DNA of 32,701 nt from Elusimicrobiota bacterium (GTDB lineage: Bacteria; Elusimicrobiota; Endomicrobiia; Endomicrobiales; Endomicrobiaceae): assembly GCA_017525905.1 (NCBI GenBank), contig JAFXSD010000026.1, positions 1-32,701 of the forward strand, read 5' to 3'. This document shows, one piece after another, positions 1 to 9,678 of the stretch. Each line of letters opens with the position of its first letter. The stretch's first letter is position 1. Under the pieces are notes generated by a model. That model was not told the DNA's origin and ran no database searches. It was given only the letters and a program-made list of their open reading frames with translations. Both the position numbers and the translations under genes were made by a program.

Positions 1-61
1 ATATAATAATTACTTAATTTTATCTTTTTGTCAAAATAAAAATATAGTGGGTTTATAACTA

Positions 62-3000
62 ATGAAACAAGTTAATTTTGGAAAAATAAAGTCACCAATT
101 GATCCACCTTTACTACTTGGTATGCAAAGAAATTCTTTTGCGGATTTTTTGCAAAGGGATGTTGCTCCTGAGAAAAGAAAAGCTCAAGGGCTTGAAGGTG
201 CATTTAGAGATGTTTTCCCTATTAAAAATTCAGATGAAAGTTTGGAAGTGCAGTATGTTTCTTATTCATTCGGTGAACCGAAATATTCCGTAACGGAATC
301 GGTTGCCAGAGATGAAACCTATGCAGCTCCTTTAAAAATAAAACTTAGATTGGTTTCAAAAAAAGAAGATGGAAAAGAAAGAGAAATTTCCGAGCAGGAA
401 GTTTATTTCGGAGATATTCCTTTAATGACTGATACCGCAACATTTGTTATAAATGGTGCGGAAAGAGTTGTTGTAAGTCAGATACATCGTTCTCCCGGAG
501 TAATATTTGAGGAAGACGAAGAAAAAAAGGTAACCATATTTGGTAAACCTTTATATTTTGCAAGAATAATACCTTACAGAGGAGCATGGGTTGAATTTGA
601 ATTCGATCAAAATGGTCTTTTGTATGTTAGAATAGACAGAAAAAGAAAAATTTTGGCAACTACACTTTTAAGAGCCATAGGCTTTGAAAGTGATAGCGAT
701 ATATTAAATCTTTTTAAAGAAACAAAAGAAGTTTCTTTAGATTTAGCTCCGTCGGCACTTGCTAACGAATGTTTAGCCGATGATATTTATGATAAGGCTA
801 CAGGTGAAGTTTTGTTTGATGCAGGTAAAGAATTAACGGAATCGGTTATTGAAAAAATGAAGGCAAAAGGGTTGCAAACTGTAACCGTATTAAAAGATGC
901 AACAATTCTTTTAACATTGAAAAAAGATTCTGTTAAAACACAAAAAGAAGCCGTAAATCATATTTATAAAGTTTTAAAAACTCAAGAGTTTATCGTTCAG
1001 GAAAGAGCACAAGGTTTCTTGGATGAATTATTGTTTAAATCCGTTAGAAGATATGATTTTACTACTATCGGAAGATACAAGATTCTTAAGAAATTGGCTC
1101 CTATATACGATTTTTATAAGAGAATAACTGAAAGTTATCCGAGAGAAATCAGATTGGGAATTCCTGCAGAAGGTAAAAGAACCGTTGCAAGAGAAGATAT
1201 CGTTGCAACAATAAAATACCTTTTGATGATATATAACGGTGAAACAGAATTTGTTGAAAACGGTAAAAAAATAAAATTAGGTTTAGATGATATAGACCAT
1301 TTAGGTAACAGAAGAGTAAGATCCGTAGGAGAATTACTTGAGAACCAAGTAAGAATAGGTCTTGTTCAAATGGCAAGACTTACAAAAGAGTATATGAACA
1401 GCCAAGATAAAGCAACAATTACTCCCAGATCTTTAATGAATATAACTCCTTTTGTTGCTCAAATAAGAAAGTTTTTCGGTACATCCCAACTTTCTCAATT
1501 TATGGATCAAATCAATCCGTTATCGGAACTTACTCATAAGAGAAGACTTTCTGCATTAGGTCCCGGAGGATTGAACAGAAAAAGAGCGGGATTCGAAGTT
1601 AGAGATGTTCACTACACACATTATGGTAGAGTATGTCCTATCGAAACTCCTGAAGGTCCGAACATCGGTTTGATAACTTCATTGTCGGCTTATGCAAAAG
1701 TTAATAAATACGGTTTGATAGAAACTCCGTATAAAAAAGTTGAAAACGGTAAAACAACCGATAAAATCGAATATATGACAGCAGATGCGGAAGATGATTT
1801 GTTTGTAGCACAGGCAAACACACCTGTTGACAGTAAAGGAAATTTCCTTACGGATTCAGTTCAGGGAAGACATTTGAACGACTTTTTATTTAAGTCACCT
1901 GAAAAAGTTGACTATATGGATATTTCACCTATGCAGGTAGTATCTGTATCCGCAGGTCTTATTCCTTTCTTGGAACACGATGATGCAAACAGAGCATTGA
2001 TGGGTTGTAACATGCAAAGACAGGGTGTTCCTTTATTGGTAACGGAACAACCATTGGTTTGTACCGGTGTTGAAGATAAAGTAGCAAAAGATTCCGGTGT
2101 ATGTGTAACTTCAAAAATTGACGGTGAAGTAGTATCTGTTTCTGCAGATGAAATTATAGTTTGGAACGAAAAAGCAGGTATTAAAGTTCATACATTAAAC
2201 AAATATTTGAGATCCAACCAAGATACATGTATTAACCATATTCCTATTGTAAAAGTTGGAGATAAGGTTAAAAAAGGTGATATTATAGCCGACGGTCAAG
2301 CAACAAGAAACGGTCAGTTATCTTTAGGACAAAACCTTTTGATAGCTTTCATGCCTTGGGACGGATATAATTTCGAAGATGCTATTTTGTTATCGGAGAA
2401 ATTGGTTCAAGACGACAGATTTACATCAATTCATATAAGAGAATTAGAAACCGAAGCAAGAGAAACAAAAGGAAGACCGGAAGAAATAACAAAGGATATT
2501 CCTAATGTCGGTGCCGAAGATTTATTGAATCTCGATGAAAACGGTGTAATAAGAGTAGGTGCTACTGTTCAAAGAGGAGATATTCTTGTAGGTAAAACCG
2601 CTCCTAAAGGAGAACAGCAAACTACTCCAGAAGAAAGACTTTTAAGAGTTTTGTTCGGTAAAAAAGCAGAAGATGTTCAAGATGTTTCGTTAAGAGTTGA
2701 TCCGGGTATTTCCGGTAAAGTTTTAGCGGTAAGAACATTTGTAAGAAGAGAAAAACTTACTGAAAAAGAAGCAAAGAAAAGACAGGAAGAAATGACCTCT
2801 ACTTACAAAGCCGCAAAAGCAAAATTAGATAAAGAACAAAAAGAACTTTTGGCTAATGCAAAGAAATCCGATAAGAAAAAAATAGAAGATTTGTATACTG
2901 CCAAAGAAAATATACTTAAACAAAACTATGAAAAAGAAAAAGAAATGTTTAAGAAAGGTGATGAGTTACCGGTATCAGTAAATAAAATTGTTAAAGTATA

Positions 3001-3850
3001 TATAGCAGCAAAATTGAAAGTTCAGGTAGGAGATAAACTTGCAGGAAGACACGGAAACAAAGGTATTGTTTCAAGAATACTTCCTGTTGAAGATATGCCG
3101 AGACTCCCGGACGGGACACCGGTAGATTGTGTTCTTTCTCCACTTGCTATACCTTCTCGTATGAATGTAGGTCAGCTTTTGGAATCTATGTTGGGTTGGG
3201 CAGGTAAAGTGTTAAATACACAGATGGTAACACCTGTATTTGACGGAGCCAGCGAAGAGCAGGTAAAAGAACAAATAAGAAAAGCCAAAGATTTGTTGGT
3301 ATCACAAAAAACCGAAGAATTTAAACAAAGAGGTTTTAAAGGTAAAGAGTTGGAAGATGCAATAGAAGATTATAAACTTCACTATTTGCCTACCGATGAT
3401 TGTCAAATTACATTGTATGACGGCAGAACCGGTGAACCTTTTATGGAAAAAATTACTATCGGTGTTATGTATATGTTAAAACTTAACCATTTGGTTGAAG
3501 ATAAGATGCATGCAAGATCAACAGGTCCTTATTCTCTTATCACAAGACAGCCTTTGGGCGGTAAAGCTCAGTTCGGTGGTCAGAGATTCGGAGAAATGGA
3601 AGTTTGGGCAATACAGGCTTATGGTGCAGCACATGTATTGCAGGAATTTTTAACCGTAAAATCCGATGATGTTGACGGTAGAGTAAAAATGTACGATTCT
3701 ATAATCAAAGGTGAAGCAATATCCGAACCGGGTATTCCGGAATCTTTCAAAGTTCTTATAAACGAACTTAGAGCATTGGGTTTAAATGTTGATTTATTGA
3801 AGAAAGGTGCAGAAAATAAAGAAGCAGTAAACGAAGCTAAAGAAGACTAA
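62..3850 (+). CDS. rpoB: DNA-directed RNA polymerase subunit beta (RpoB)
   Basis: Full-length beta subunit (1262 aa) of the core RNA polymerase. It forms one side of the active-site cleft and carries the rifampicin pocket. The rifampicin region starts at about residue 473 (GTSQLSQFMDQINPLSELTH). The residues that matter for drug binding are the sensitive-type ones: Q479, D482, H492, R495 and S497, equivalent to E. coli Q513, D516, H526, R529 and S531. The catalytic-core segment GRHGNKGIVSRILPVEDMP is present, preceded by a charged coiled-coil stretch at about residues 895-980, shorter than the E. coli insertion at this place. The C-terminal part that contacts beta' (KAQFGGQRFGEMEVWA) is intact. 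The start at 62 has only a weak upstream GTGGG. rpoC follows after 25 nt, so the two are co-transcribed. The 61 nt before it show no gene or clear promoter; transcription probably enters from upstream genes outside the window. Confidence 0.98.
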   Translation: MKQVNFGKIKSPIDPPLLLGMQRNSFADFLQRDVAPEKRKAQGLEGAFRDVFPIKNSDESLEVQYVSYSFGEPKYSVTESVARDETYAAPLKIKLRLVSKKEDGKEREISEQEVYFGDIPLMTDTATFVINGAERVVVSQIHRSPGVIFEEDEEKKVTIFGKPLYFARIIPYRGAWVEFEFDQNGLLYVRIDRKRKILATTLLRAIGFESDSDILNLFKETKEVSLDLAPSALANECLADDIYDKATGEVLFDAGKELTESVIEKMKAKGLQTVTVLKDATILLTLKKDSVKTQKEAVNHIYKVLKTQEFIVQERAQGFLDELLFKSVRRYDFTTIGRYKILKKLAPIYDFYKRITESYPREIRLGIPAEGKRTVAREDIVATIKYLLMIYNGETEFVENGKKIKLGLDDIDHLGNRRVRSVGELLENQVRIGLVQMARLTKEYMNSQDKATITPRSLMNITPFVAQIRKFFGTSQLSQFMDQINPLSELTHKRRLSALGPGGLNRKRAGFEVRDVHYTHYGRVCPIETPEGPNIGLITSLSAYAKVNKYGLIETPYKKVENGKTTDKIEYMTADAEDDLFVAQANTPVDSKGNFLTDSVQGRHLNDFLFKSPEKVDYMDISPMQVVSVSAGLIPFLEHDDANRALMGCNMQRQGVPLLVTEQPLVCTGVEDKVAKDSGVCVTSKIDGEVVSVSADEIIVWNEKAGIKVHTLNKYLRSNQDTCINHIPIVKVGDKVKKGDIIADGQATRNGQLSLGQNLLIAFMPWDGYNFEDAILLSEKLVQDDRFTSIHIRELETEARETKGRPEEITKDIPNVGAEDLLNLDENGVIRVGATVQRGDILVGKTAPKGEQQTTPEERLLRVLFGKKAEDVQDVSLRVDPGISGKVLAVRTFVRREKLTEKEAKKRQEEMTSTYKAAKAKLDKEQKELLANAKKSDKKKIEDLYTAKENILKQNYEKEKEMFKKGDELPVSVNKIVKVYIAAKLKVQVGDKLAGRHGNKGIVSRILPVEDMPRLPDGTPVDCVLSPLAIPSRMNVGQLLESMLGWAGKVLNTQMVTPVFDGASEEQVKEQIRKAKDLLVSQKTEEFKQRGFKGKELEDAIEDYKLHYLPTDDCQITLYDGRTGEPFMEKITIGVMYMLKLNHLVEDKMHARSTGPYSLITRQPLGGKAQFGGQRFGEMEVWAIQAYGAAHVLQEFLTVKSDDVDGRVKMYDSIIKGEAISEPGIPESFKVLINELRALGLNVDLLKKGAENKEAVNEAKED

Positions 3851-3875
3851 ATATAATACGGAAGGGCAACTATAA

Positions 3876-6800
3876 ATGAGTATAAAAAATTTAAAAAATT
3901 CAAAGAAAAAGCCGCAAAATCTTAACTTCACCGATTTTGATGAAGTAAAATTGACAGTTGCAAGTCCCGAGGATATCAGATCGTGGTCTTACGGTGAGGT
4001 AAAAAAACCGGAAACCATAAATTACAGAACATTTAAACCTGAAAGAGACGGTTTGTTCTGCGATTGTATATTCGGACCTACGAAAGATTGGGAATGTCAT
4101 TGCGGAAAATATAAGTATATTAAACATAAAGGTATAATCTGCGACAGATGCGGAGTTGAAGTTACCGAATCTAAAGTTAGAAGAGAAAGATTTGGTCATA
4201 TAGACTTGGCGGTTCCTGTTGCACATCCTTGGTTTTTAAAGAAACCGCCTTCAAGAATAGGTATTTTGTTAAACATGAAAATATCCGATCTTGAAAAGGT
4301 TATTTATTATACAAAGTATGTTGTAACAAATACCTTAAAAGATGCTTCAAAAATAGTGCCTATTTTGCATAAAGGTTCTTTATTGAAAGAAGAAGAATAT
4401 AACTTGTTTCAATATGGAATGAAGAGTGCCGTTGTTAGAGATGAATTAAAAAATGTTTTTGATGGTATAGTTGCTGAAGATATTGAACTTGACAGTGATG
4501 AAAAAGTTTTGAAAAAACAGCTTGACAGACTTATTAAAACCATGGCGGATTATAGCGGTGAAAAGAAGGCTGATGTTATAAAGAAAATAGCTGAAAATGT
4601 CGCAAACGGTGCAAAGTATTATAAATGTTATTTCAAGCCTCATTCAATATATTTTTATGATGTTGAAGGTTCACAGAAATCAGAATTAAAGAAAATTCTT
4701 GCTTCAGCATTCGAAAAAAATCCTGATGTTTCCGTTTCGGAACCGGACAGAAAAATAAGAATAGAATTTTTTGATACCGAAAAAGAAAAAGTATTTTTGG
4801 AATTAAGAAAAAATGCTGAAGGTTTAAAACCTTTTGAAGGTAAATTGAAAGTTGAAGTTTTCAGAATGGAAATGCCTATATTAAAAACATTTTCAAAACC
4901 TGAAACTCCTATATTGTTGGAAGAAGCTGATGTTAAGAAATTCAGAACCGGTTTCGGTGATGATTTAAAAGTTGATATCGGTGCTTCTGCAATAAGAAAA
5001 TTGTTGGAAGAAATAAATCTTGAAGAAGAACAAAAGCAAATACAAAAAGAAATAGCATCCGTATCTTCCGATATGGAAAGGTCAAGACTTATAAGAAAAC
5101 TCAGAGTTGTGGAAGGATTTAAAAATTCAAATACAAGACCTGAGTGGATGATATTGACTGTTCTTCCCGTTATTCCGCCCGATTTAAGACCTTTGGTAGC
5201 TTTGGAAGGCGGAAGATTTGCAGCATCCGATTTGAACGATTTATACAGAAGAATAATAAACAGAAACAACAGATTAAGACATATAGAACAATTGAAAGCT
5301 CCTGCAGTTATGATAAATAACGAAAAGAGATTGTTGCAGGAAGCCGTAGATGCTTTAATAGATAACGATTCTATGTCAAGACCTGTTACCGGTGCGGGAA
5401 ACAGAGTATTAAAATCTTTGTCCGACACATTAAAAGGTAAACAAGGAAGATTCAGACAGAATTTGTTAGGTAAAAGAGTTGATTATTCGGGAAGAAGTGT
5501 TATCGTTGTAGGTCCTTCATTGAAACTTAATCAATGCGGTATTCCTAAAGAAATGGCACTTGAATTATTCAAACCTTTTATTATAAGAGAACTTATTAAT
5601 CAGGAAGGAGCAACATTAAAATCCGCAAGAAGAATTCTTGAAAGAGGAGATGTAAGAGTTTGGGGAATATTGGAAAAAGTAACAAAAAATCATCCTGTAT
5701 TGCTCAACAGAGCTCCTACACTTCACAGACTTGGTATTCAAGCTTTCGAACCTATTTTGGTTGAAGGTAAATCTATACAGTTGCATCCTTTAACTTGTAC
5801 TGCATTTAATGCTGATTTCGATGGTGACCAGATGGCTGTGCATGTTCCTATATCCGTAGAAGCACAACTTGAAGCAAAAATGTTGATGATGACAACAAAA
5901 AATATTTTGTCACCGTCATCGGGAAAACCTATAACGGTTCCGGGACAGGATATCGTTTTGGGAAGTTGCTTTATAACTAAAGAGAAAAAGGGTGTATTGG
6001 GTGAAGGAAGTATATTCTCATCCGTAGATGAAGTTATAAGTGCATATCAACAAAAAGAAGTAGATTTACAAGCAAGAATAAAGGTTGCGGGTATAACCTC
6101 ATTAAGAGATCCTAACCTTAAAGACAGTGAACAAAAAGATTTATCTAAATGGAAAAATGACGATAAGAAAGGCATAATAAATTATACGACGGTAGGAAGA
6201 GTAATATTTAACGAACATTTACCTAAGAATGAAGACGGTTCTTATGCATTAGGATATAAAAATTATGCATTCGGTAAAAAGCATTTGGTTGCAATTATTG
6301 ATGAATGTTTCAAAAAACTCGGTCAATATAAAACCGTTGTATTGTTGGATGAAATAAAAAATCTCGGTTACAAATATGCAACTTTGGCAGGTGTGTCGAT
6401 TTCAATAGATGCAATGAATGTTCCGCCTGAAAAAGACAAGATGGTTTCCGAAGCAAAGAAACAAGTTAAAGCTATAGAAAAACAGGCAAAATTAGGTTTG
6501 ATAACCGAAAGCGAAAGATACAATAAAATCATTGATATTTGGACAAAGGTTACCGATGGTGTTGCCGACATCATGTTTGATGAAATGAAAAAGACAGAAG
6601 GTGAACCTTATGAACCTAACAAGAACAGATTTAATTCAGTATATATGATGGCAGACTCCGGCGCAAGAGGTTCGAGACAACAGGTAAGACAGCTCGCAGG
6701 TATGAGAGGTCTTATGGCAAAACCTCAGAAGAAACTTTCCGGAGGTGTCGGTGAAATTATCGAAACACCTATTATCGCAAACTTCAGAGAAGGTCTTTCA

Positions 6801-8612
6801 ATTTTGGAATACTTTATTTCTACTCACGGCGGTAGAAAAGGTCTTTCCGATACAGCATTGAAAACCGCAGAAGCAGGATACATGACAAGAAAACTCGTTG
6901 ATGTATCTCACGATGTGGTTGTTACGGAACACGATTGCGGAACACCTAACGGAGTATTTATCGGAGATTTGAAATCAGGTGAAGAAACAATTGAAAAAGT
7001 TGACGAAAGAATTGTAGGCAGAGTTGCACTCGATAATATTGTAGGTATTATACAACACGGTGATGATATACAAGAAGAGCTTATCGTAAAGAGAGGAGAA
7101 CTTATAACTCTCGAACAAGCTAAAAAACTTATGGAAGCAGGTATCGATAAGATCGGTATCAGAAGTGTATTAACTTGCGAAGCGGAACATGGTGTTTGTG
7201 CAAAATGTTACGGTTTGAGTCCTGCTACCGGAAAACTTGCCGAAGTCGGTGAAGCAGTAGGTGTTGTTGCTGCTCAATCAATCGGTGAACCTGGTACACA
7301 GCTTACACTTAGAACTTTCCATATCGGTGGTGCTGCAAGTACGGTTACACAGAAATCCGAAATTTATGCGGAAAAAGATGGAACCGTAGATTTTTATAAT
7401 TTAAAATCTATTAAAAACAGAGACGGTGAAACTTTGGTAGTTAGCAGAAATACGGAACTTGTATTTACGGAAATGTCTCCGAGAAGAAGACAGGTTCACA
7501 AAATTCCGTATGGTGCCGTAATATATGTTAAAGACGGTCAGGACGTAACATTAAAAGAAGATCCTGCAACTAAATCGAAAAAACATATTTTGCTTGCAAA
7601 ATGGGATCCTCACTCAAAATCAATTATCTCGGAATACGAAGGTAAATTGAAATATGTAGATATAAAAGACGGTGTTACATTACAGAAAGAAAAATCAAAA
7701 ATTACAGGTCAGATTGAAAGAGTAATTATTGAAGACAGAACAAGAAAACACAGACCTAAATTCGTTATCGAAAAAGGCGGAAAAACTGTTGTTGAATATC
7801 CGTTACCGGTGGATACCACGCTTATGGTAAAAAGCGGTGATGAAATTAAGGTCGGTGATGTGTTGGCTAAAATGCCTCAAGAAGCAACAAAGGTTAAAGA
7901 TATTACCGGAGGTCTTCCCAGAGTATCAGAATTGTTCGAGGGAAGAAAACCTAAAAACGTTGCTGTTGTTTCAGAAATTGACGGTATAGTTAAGTTTGGC
8001 GAAGCAACAAAGAAAGGTGCATTGAAAGTTAAAGTTGTTGATCCTGAAACAAAGATAGAAAAAGAATATGTTATTCCGTTAGGAAGACATTTGGTTGTAT
8101 ATGAAGGCGATAAAGTAGAAGCCGGAGAAGCACTTTCAGACGGTGCAGTAAATCCGCATGATATTCTTAAAGTTAAAGGTCCTAAGGTTGTTCAGGAATA
8201 CCTTGTTAACGAAATACAGCAGGTTTACAGATTACAGGGTGTATCAATTAACGATAAACATATAGAAGTAGTTGTAAGACAAATGTTGTCCAATGTAAGA
8301 ATAACCGAAGAAGGAGCAAGTAAGTTCCTTAAAGGTGAAATTATATCAAGATATAAATATGAAAATGAAAGAAAGAAATTAAAAGAAGAAGGTAAACCTT
8401 TACCTAAGGCTCAGCCGGTATTGTTAGGTATAACGAAGGCTGCACTTTCATCCGATTCATTTATATCGGCAGCAAGTTTCCAGGAAACGACAAGAGTATT
8501 GACGGAAGCAGCTGTTTCAGGACAAATAGATGTTCTTAGAGGATTAAAAGAAAATGTTGCTATAGGTCATTTAATACCTGCTGGTACAGGACTTAAAGCG
8601 CAAGATAAATAA
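3876..8612 (+). CDS. rpoC: DNA-directed RNA polymerase subunit beta' (RpoC)
   Basis: Full-length catalytic beta' subunit (1578 aa). The N-terminal zinc ribbon uses C74, C76, C89 and C92. The catalytic Mg-binding loop NADFDGDQMAVH is at residues 645-656 with D647, D649 and D651. The second zinc site has a first Cys in EHDCGTPNG and the CEAEHGVCAKCYG cluster, followed by the conserved QSIGEPGTQLTLRTFHIGG. A clear Shine-Dalgarno GGAAGGG lies 9 nt before the ATG. Relative to E. coli there is an extra block of about 170-190 residues at roughly 180-350, between conserved regions A and B, the place where Thermus beta' carries its non-conserved domain. Conserved sequence resumes at FGDDLKVDIGASAIRKLL. 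Follows rpoB in the usual order. Confidence 0.98.
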   Translation: MSIKNLKNSKKKPQNLNFTDFDEVKLTVASPEDIRSWSYGEVKKPETINYRTFKPERDGLFCDCIFGPTKDWECHCGKYKYIKHKGIICDRCGVEVTESKVRRERFGHIDLAVPVAHPWFLKKPPSRIGILLNMKISDLEKVIYYTKYVVTNTLKDASKIVPILHKGSLLKEEEYNLFQYGMKSAVVRDELKNVFDGIVAEDIELDSDEKVLKKQLDRLIKTMADYSGEKKADVIKKIAENVANGAKYYKCYFKPHSIYFYDVEGSQKSELKKILASAFEKNPDVSVSEPDRKIRIEFFDTEKEKVFLELRKNAEGLKPFEGKLKVEVFRMEMPILKTFSKPETPILLEEADVKKFRTGFGDDLKVDIGASAIRKLLEEINLEEEQKQIQKEIASVSSDMERSRLIRKLRVVEGFKNSNTRPEWMILTVLPVIPPDLRPLVALEGGRFAASDLNDLYRRIINRNNRLRHIEQLKAPAVMINNEKRLLQEAVDALIDNDSMSRPVTGAGNRVLKSLSDTLKGKQGRFRQNLLGKRVDYSGRSVIVVGPSLKLNQCGIPKEMALELFKPFIIRELINQEGATLKSARRILERGDVRVWGILEKVTKNHPVLLNRAPTLHRLGIQAFEPILVEGKSIQLHPLTCTAFNADFDGDQMAVHVPISVEAQLEAKMLMMTTKNILSPSSGKPITVPGQDIVLGSCFITKEKKGVLGEGSIFSSVDEVISAYQQKEVDLQARIKVAGITSLRDPNLKDSEQKDLSKWKNDDKKGIINYTTVGRVIFNEHLPKNEDGSYALGYKNYAFGKKHLVAIIDECFKKLGQYKTVVLLDEIKNLGYKYATLAGVSISIDAMNVPPEKDKMVSEAKKQVKAIEKQAKLGLITESERYNKIIDIWTKVTDGVADIMFDEMKKTEGEPYEPNKNRFNSVYMMADSGARGSRQQVRQLAGMRGLMAKPQKKLSGGVGEIIETPIIANFREGLSILEYFISTHGGRKGLSDTALKTAEAGYMTRKLVDVSHDVVVTEHDCGTPNGVFIGDLKSGEETIEKVDERIVGRVALDNIVGIIQHGDDIQEELIVKRGELITLEQAKKLMEAGIDKIGIRSVLTCEAEHGVCAKCYGLSPATGKLAEVGEAVGVVAAQSIGEPGTQLTLRTFHIGGAASTVTQKSEIYAEKDGTVDFYNLKSIKNRDGETLVVSRNTELVFTEMSPRRRQVHKIPYGAVIYVKDGQDVTLKEDPATKSKKHILLAKWDPHSKSIISEYEGKLKYVDIKDGVTLQKEKSKITGQIERVIIEDRTRKHRPKFVIEKGGKTVVEYPLPVDTTLMVKSGDEIKVGDVLAKMPQEATKVKDITGGLPRVSELFEGRKPKNVAVVSEIDGIVKFGEATKKGALKVKVVDPETKIEKEYVIPLGRHLVVYEGDKVEAGEALSDGAVNPHDILKVKGPKVVQEYLVNEIQQVYRLQGVSINDKHIEVVVRQMLSNVRITEEGASKFLKGEIISRYKYENERKKLKEEGKPLPKAQPVLLGITKAALSSDSFISAASFQETTRVLTEAAVSGQIDVLRGLKENVAIGHLIPAGTGLKAQDK

Positions 8613-8661
8613 AAAATAATTTGAAAAGAAATTATAAATTAAATTTAGAGGGAAGGTAAGA

Positions 8662-9042
8662 ATGCCAACAGTTAATCAGTTAATTTCAGGCGGAAGAAAA
8701 CAAGTTATACAAAAAACAAAATCTCCTGCATTGAAAAGTTGTCCACAAAGAAGAGGAGTTTGTACAAGAGTTTATACAACAACTCCTAAAAAACCTAATT
8801 CAGCTTTAAGAAAAGTTGCCAGAGTAAAACTTACATCAGGTTATGAAGTTACTTCATATATACCGGGTGTCGGCCATAACTTACAGGAACATTCAATTGT
8901 TCTTATAAGAGGCGGAAGAGTAAAAGATTTGCCTGGTGTTAGATACCATATTATCAGAGGGGCATTAGATGCTACCGGAGTAGATGGTAGAAAACAATCA
9001 AGAAGTAAATATGGTGCAAAGAAAGCAAAAGTAAAAAAATAA
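8662..9042 (+). CDS. rpsL: 30S ribosomal protein S12
   Basis: Small-subunit decoding-centre protein (126 aa). The conserved [18 protein letters not shown] segment has both lysines K43 and K44, the streptomycin-sensitive state, and [17 protein letters not shown] is intact. A good Shine-Dalgarno (GAGGGAAGG) precedes the ATG. Lies 49 nt after rpoC with no terminator between, so it belongs to the rpoBC transcript. A basic C-terminal tail is typical of the family. Confidence 0.98.
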   Translation: MPTVNQLISGGRKQVIQKTKSPALKSCPQRRGVCTRVYTTTPKKPNSALRKVARVKLTSGYEVTSYIPGVGHNLQEHSIVLIRGGRVKDLPGVRYHIIRGALDATGVDGRKQSRSKYGAKKAKVKK

Positions 9043-9077
9043 TATATTAAAGTAAAGTAAAAAGAGGATAACTAAAT

Positions 9078-9557
9078 ATGCCAAGAAAAGCATTAAAACC
9101 AAGAGAAAAAAGAGGAATGCCGAAAGGTGATTCTGTTTATAATTCAGTATTAGTAGCAAGATTTATAAATAAGTTAGACCACAGAGGAAAGAAAAGTTTA
9201 GCTGAAAAAATAATTTATAAAGCATTTGAAATAATGAAAGAAAAAACCGGTGAAGAACCATTGGAAGTATTCAACAGAGCTATTGAAAATGCAAGACCGT
9301 TATTGGAAGTTAGACCAAGAAGAGTTGGAGGAGCAACATATCAGGTTCCTATGGAAGTTCCTATGATAAGATCAACAACCCTTGCTATGGATTGGATAAT
9401 GGAAGCTGCAAGGAGTAAAACCGGCAGACCTATGTGTGAAAAGCTTGCACAAGAATTTATGGATGCAAGCAAAAAAGAAGGTTCTGTTATGAAGAAAAGA
9501 GAAGATACTCATAAAATGGCAGAAGCTAACAAAGCATTTGCTCATTATAAATGGTAA
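9078..9557 (+). CDS. rpsG: 30S ribosomal protein S7
   Basis: Primary 16S rRNA-binding protein of the small-subunit head (159 aa, usual length). Recognised by the N-terminal MPRK start, [20 protein letters not shown], the [13 protein letters not shown] loop and the C-terminal [19 protein letters not shown] Shine-Dalgarno AGAGGA precedes the start; rpsL lies 35 nt upstream. It is the last gene of the rpoB-rpoC-rpsL-rpsG run: a strong intrinsic terminator starts 15 nt after its stop and no fusA or tuf follows. Confidence 0.98.
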   Translation: MPRKALKPREKRGMPKGDSVYNSVLVARFINKLDHRGKKSLAEKIIYKAFEIMKEKTGEEPLEVFNRAIENARPLLEVRPRRVGGATYQVPMEVPMIRSTTLAMDWIMEAARSKTGRPMCEKLAQEFMDASKKEGSVMKKREDTHKMAEANKAFAHYKW

Positions 9558-9572
9558 TCTTTTAATAAATAT

Positions 9573-9616
9573 AAAAAGCCTATATGATACTTTTTTGTTA
9601 TCATATAGGCTTTTTT
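9573..9616 (+). terminator. Intrinsic terminator after rpsG
   Basis: A perfect 12-bp stem (GCCTATATGATA at 9578-9589 with TATCATATAGGC at 9599-9610) encloses a 9-nt loop and is followed by six T. It is preceded by a run of A, so it could also work on the other strand. It closes the RNA polymerase/ribosomal protein operon. Confidence 0.93.
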
Positions 9617-9642
9617 ATTTACAAATTTTTCACAAGTTATTA

Positions 9643-9671
9643 TTGAAAAATCAACATATATAGACTATAAT
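9643..9671 (+). promoter_or_regulatory. Sigma-70-type promoter for the small exported protein and probably the giant gene
   Basis: TTGAAA (9643-9648), a 17-nt spacer, then a perfect TATAAT (9666-9671). It lies directly behind the rpsG terminator and is the only convincing promoter seen before the giant gene. The expected transcription start, about 7 nt past the -10 box, falls at 9678-9679, on the ATG of the next ORF, so a transcript from here would carry almost no leader. Confidence 0.75.
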
Positions 9672-9678
9672 ATAAAGT

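Noticed and set aside
1478..1552. Natural rifampicin resistance in RpoB
   Set aside because: All main pocket residues are the sensitive type. Only the position after DQ is Ile, and I believe this position varies among bacteria.
4655..5428. Minus-strand open frame of 257 codons inside rpoC
   Set aside because: It is antisense to a well conserved RNA polymerase gene and its Ser/Phe-rich composition is that of a shadow frame.
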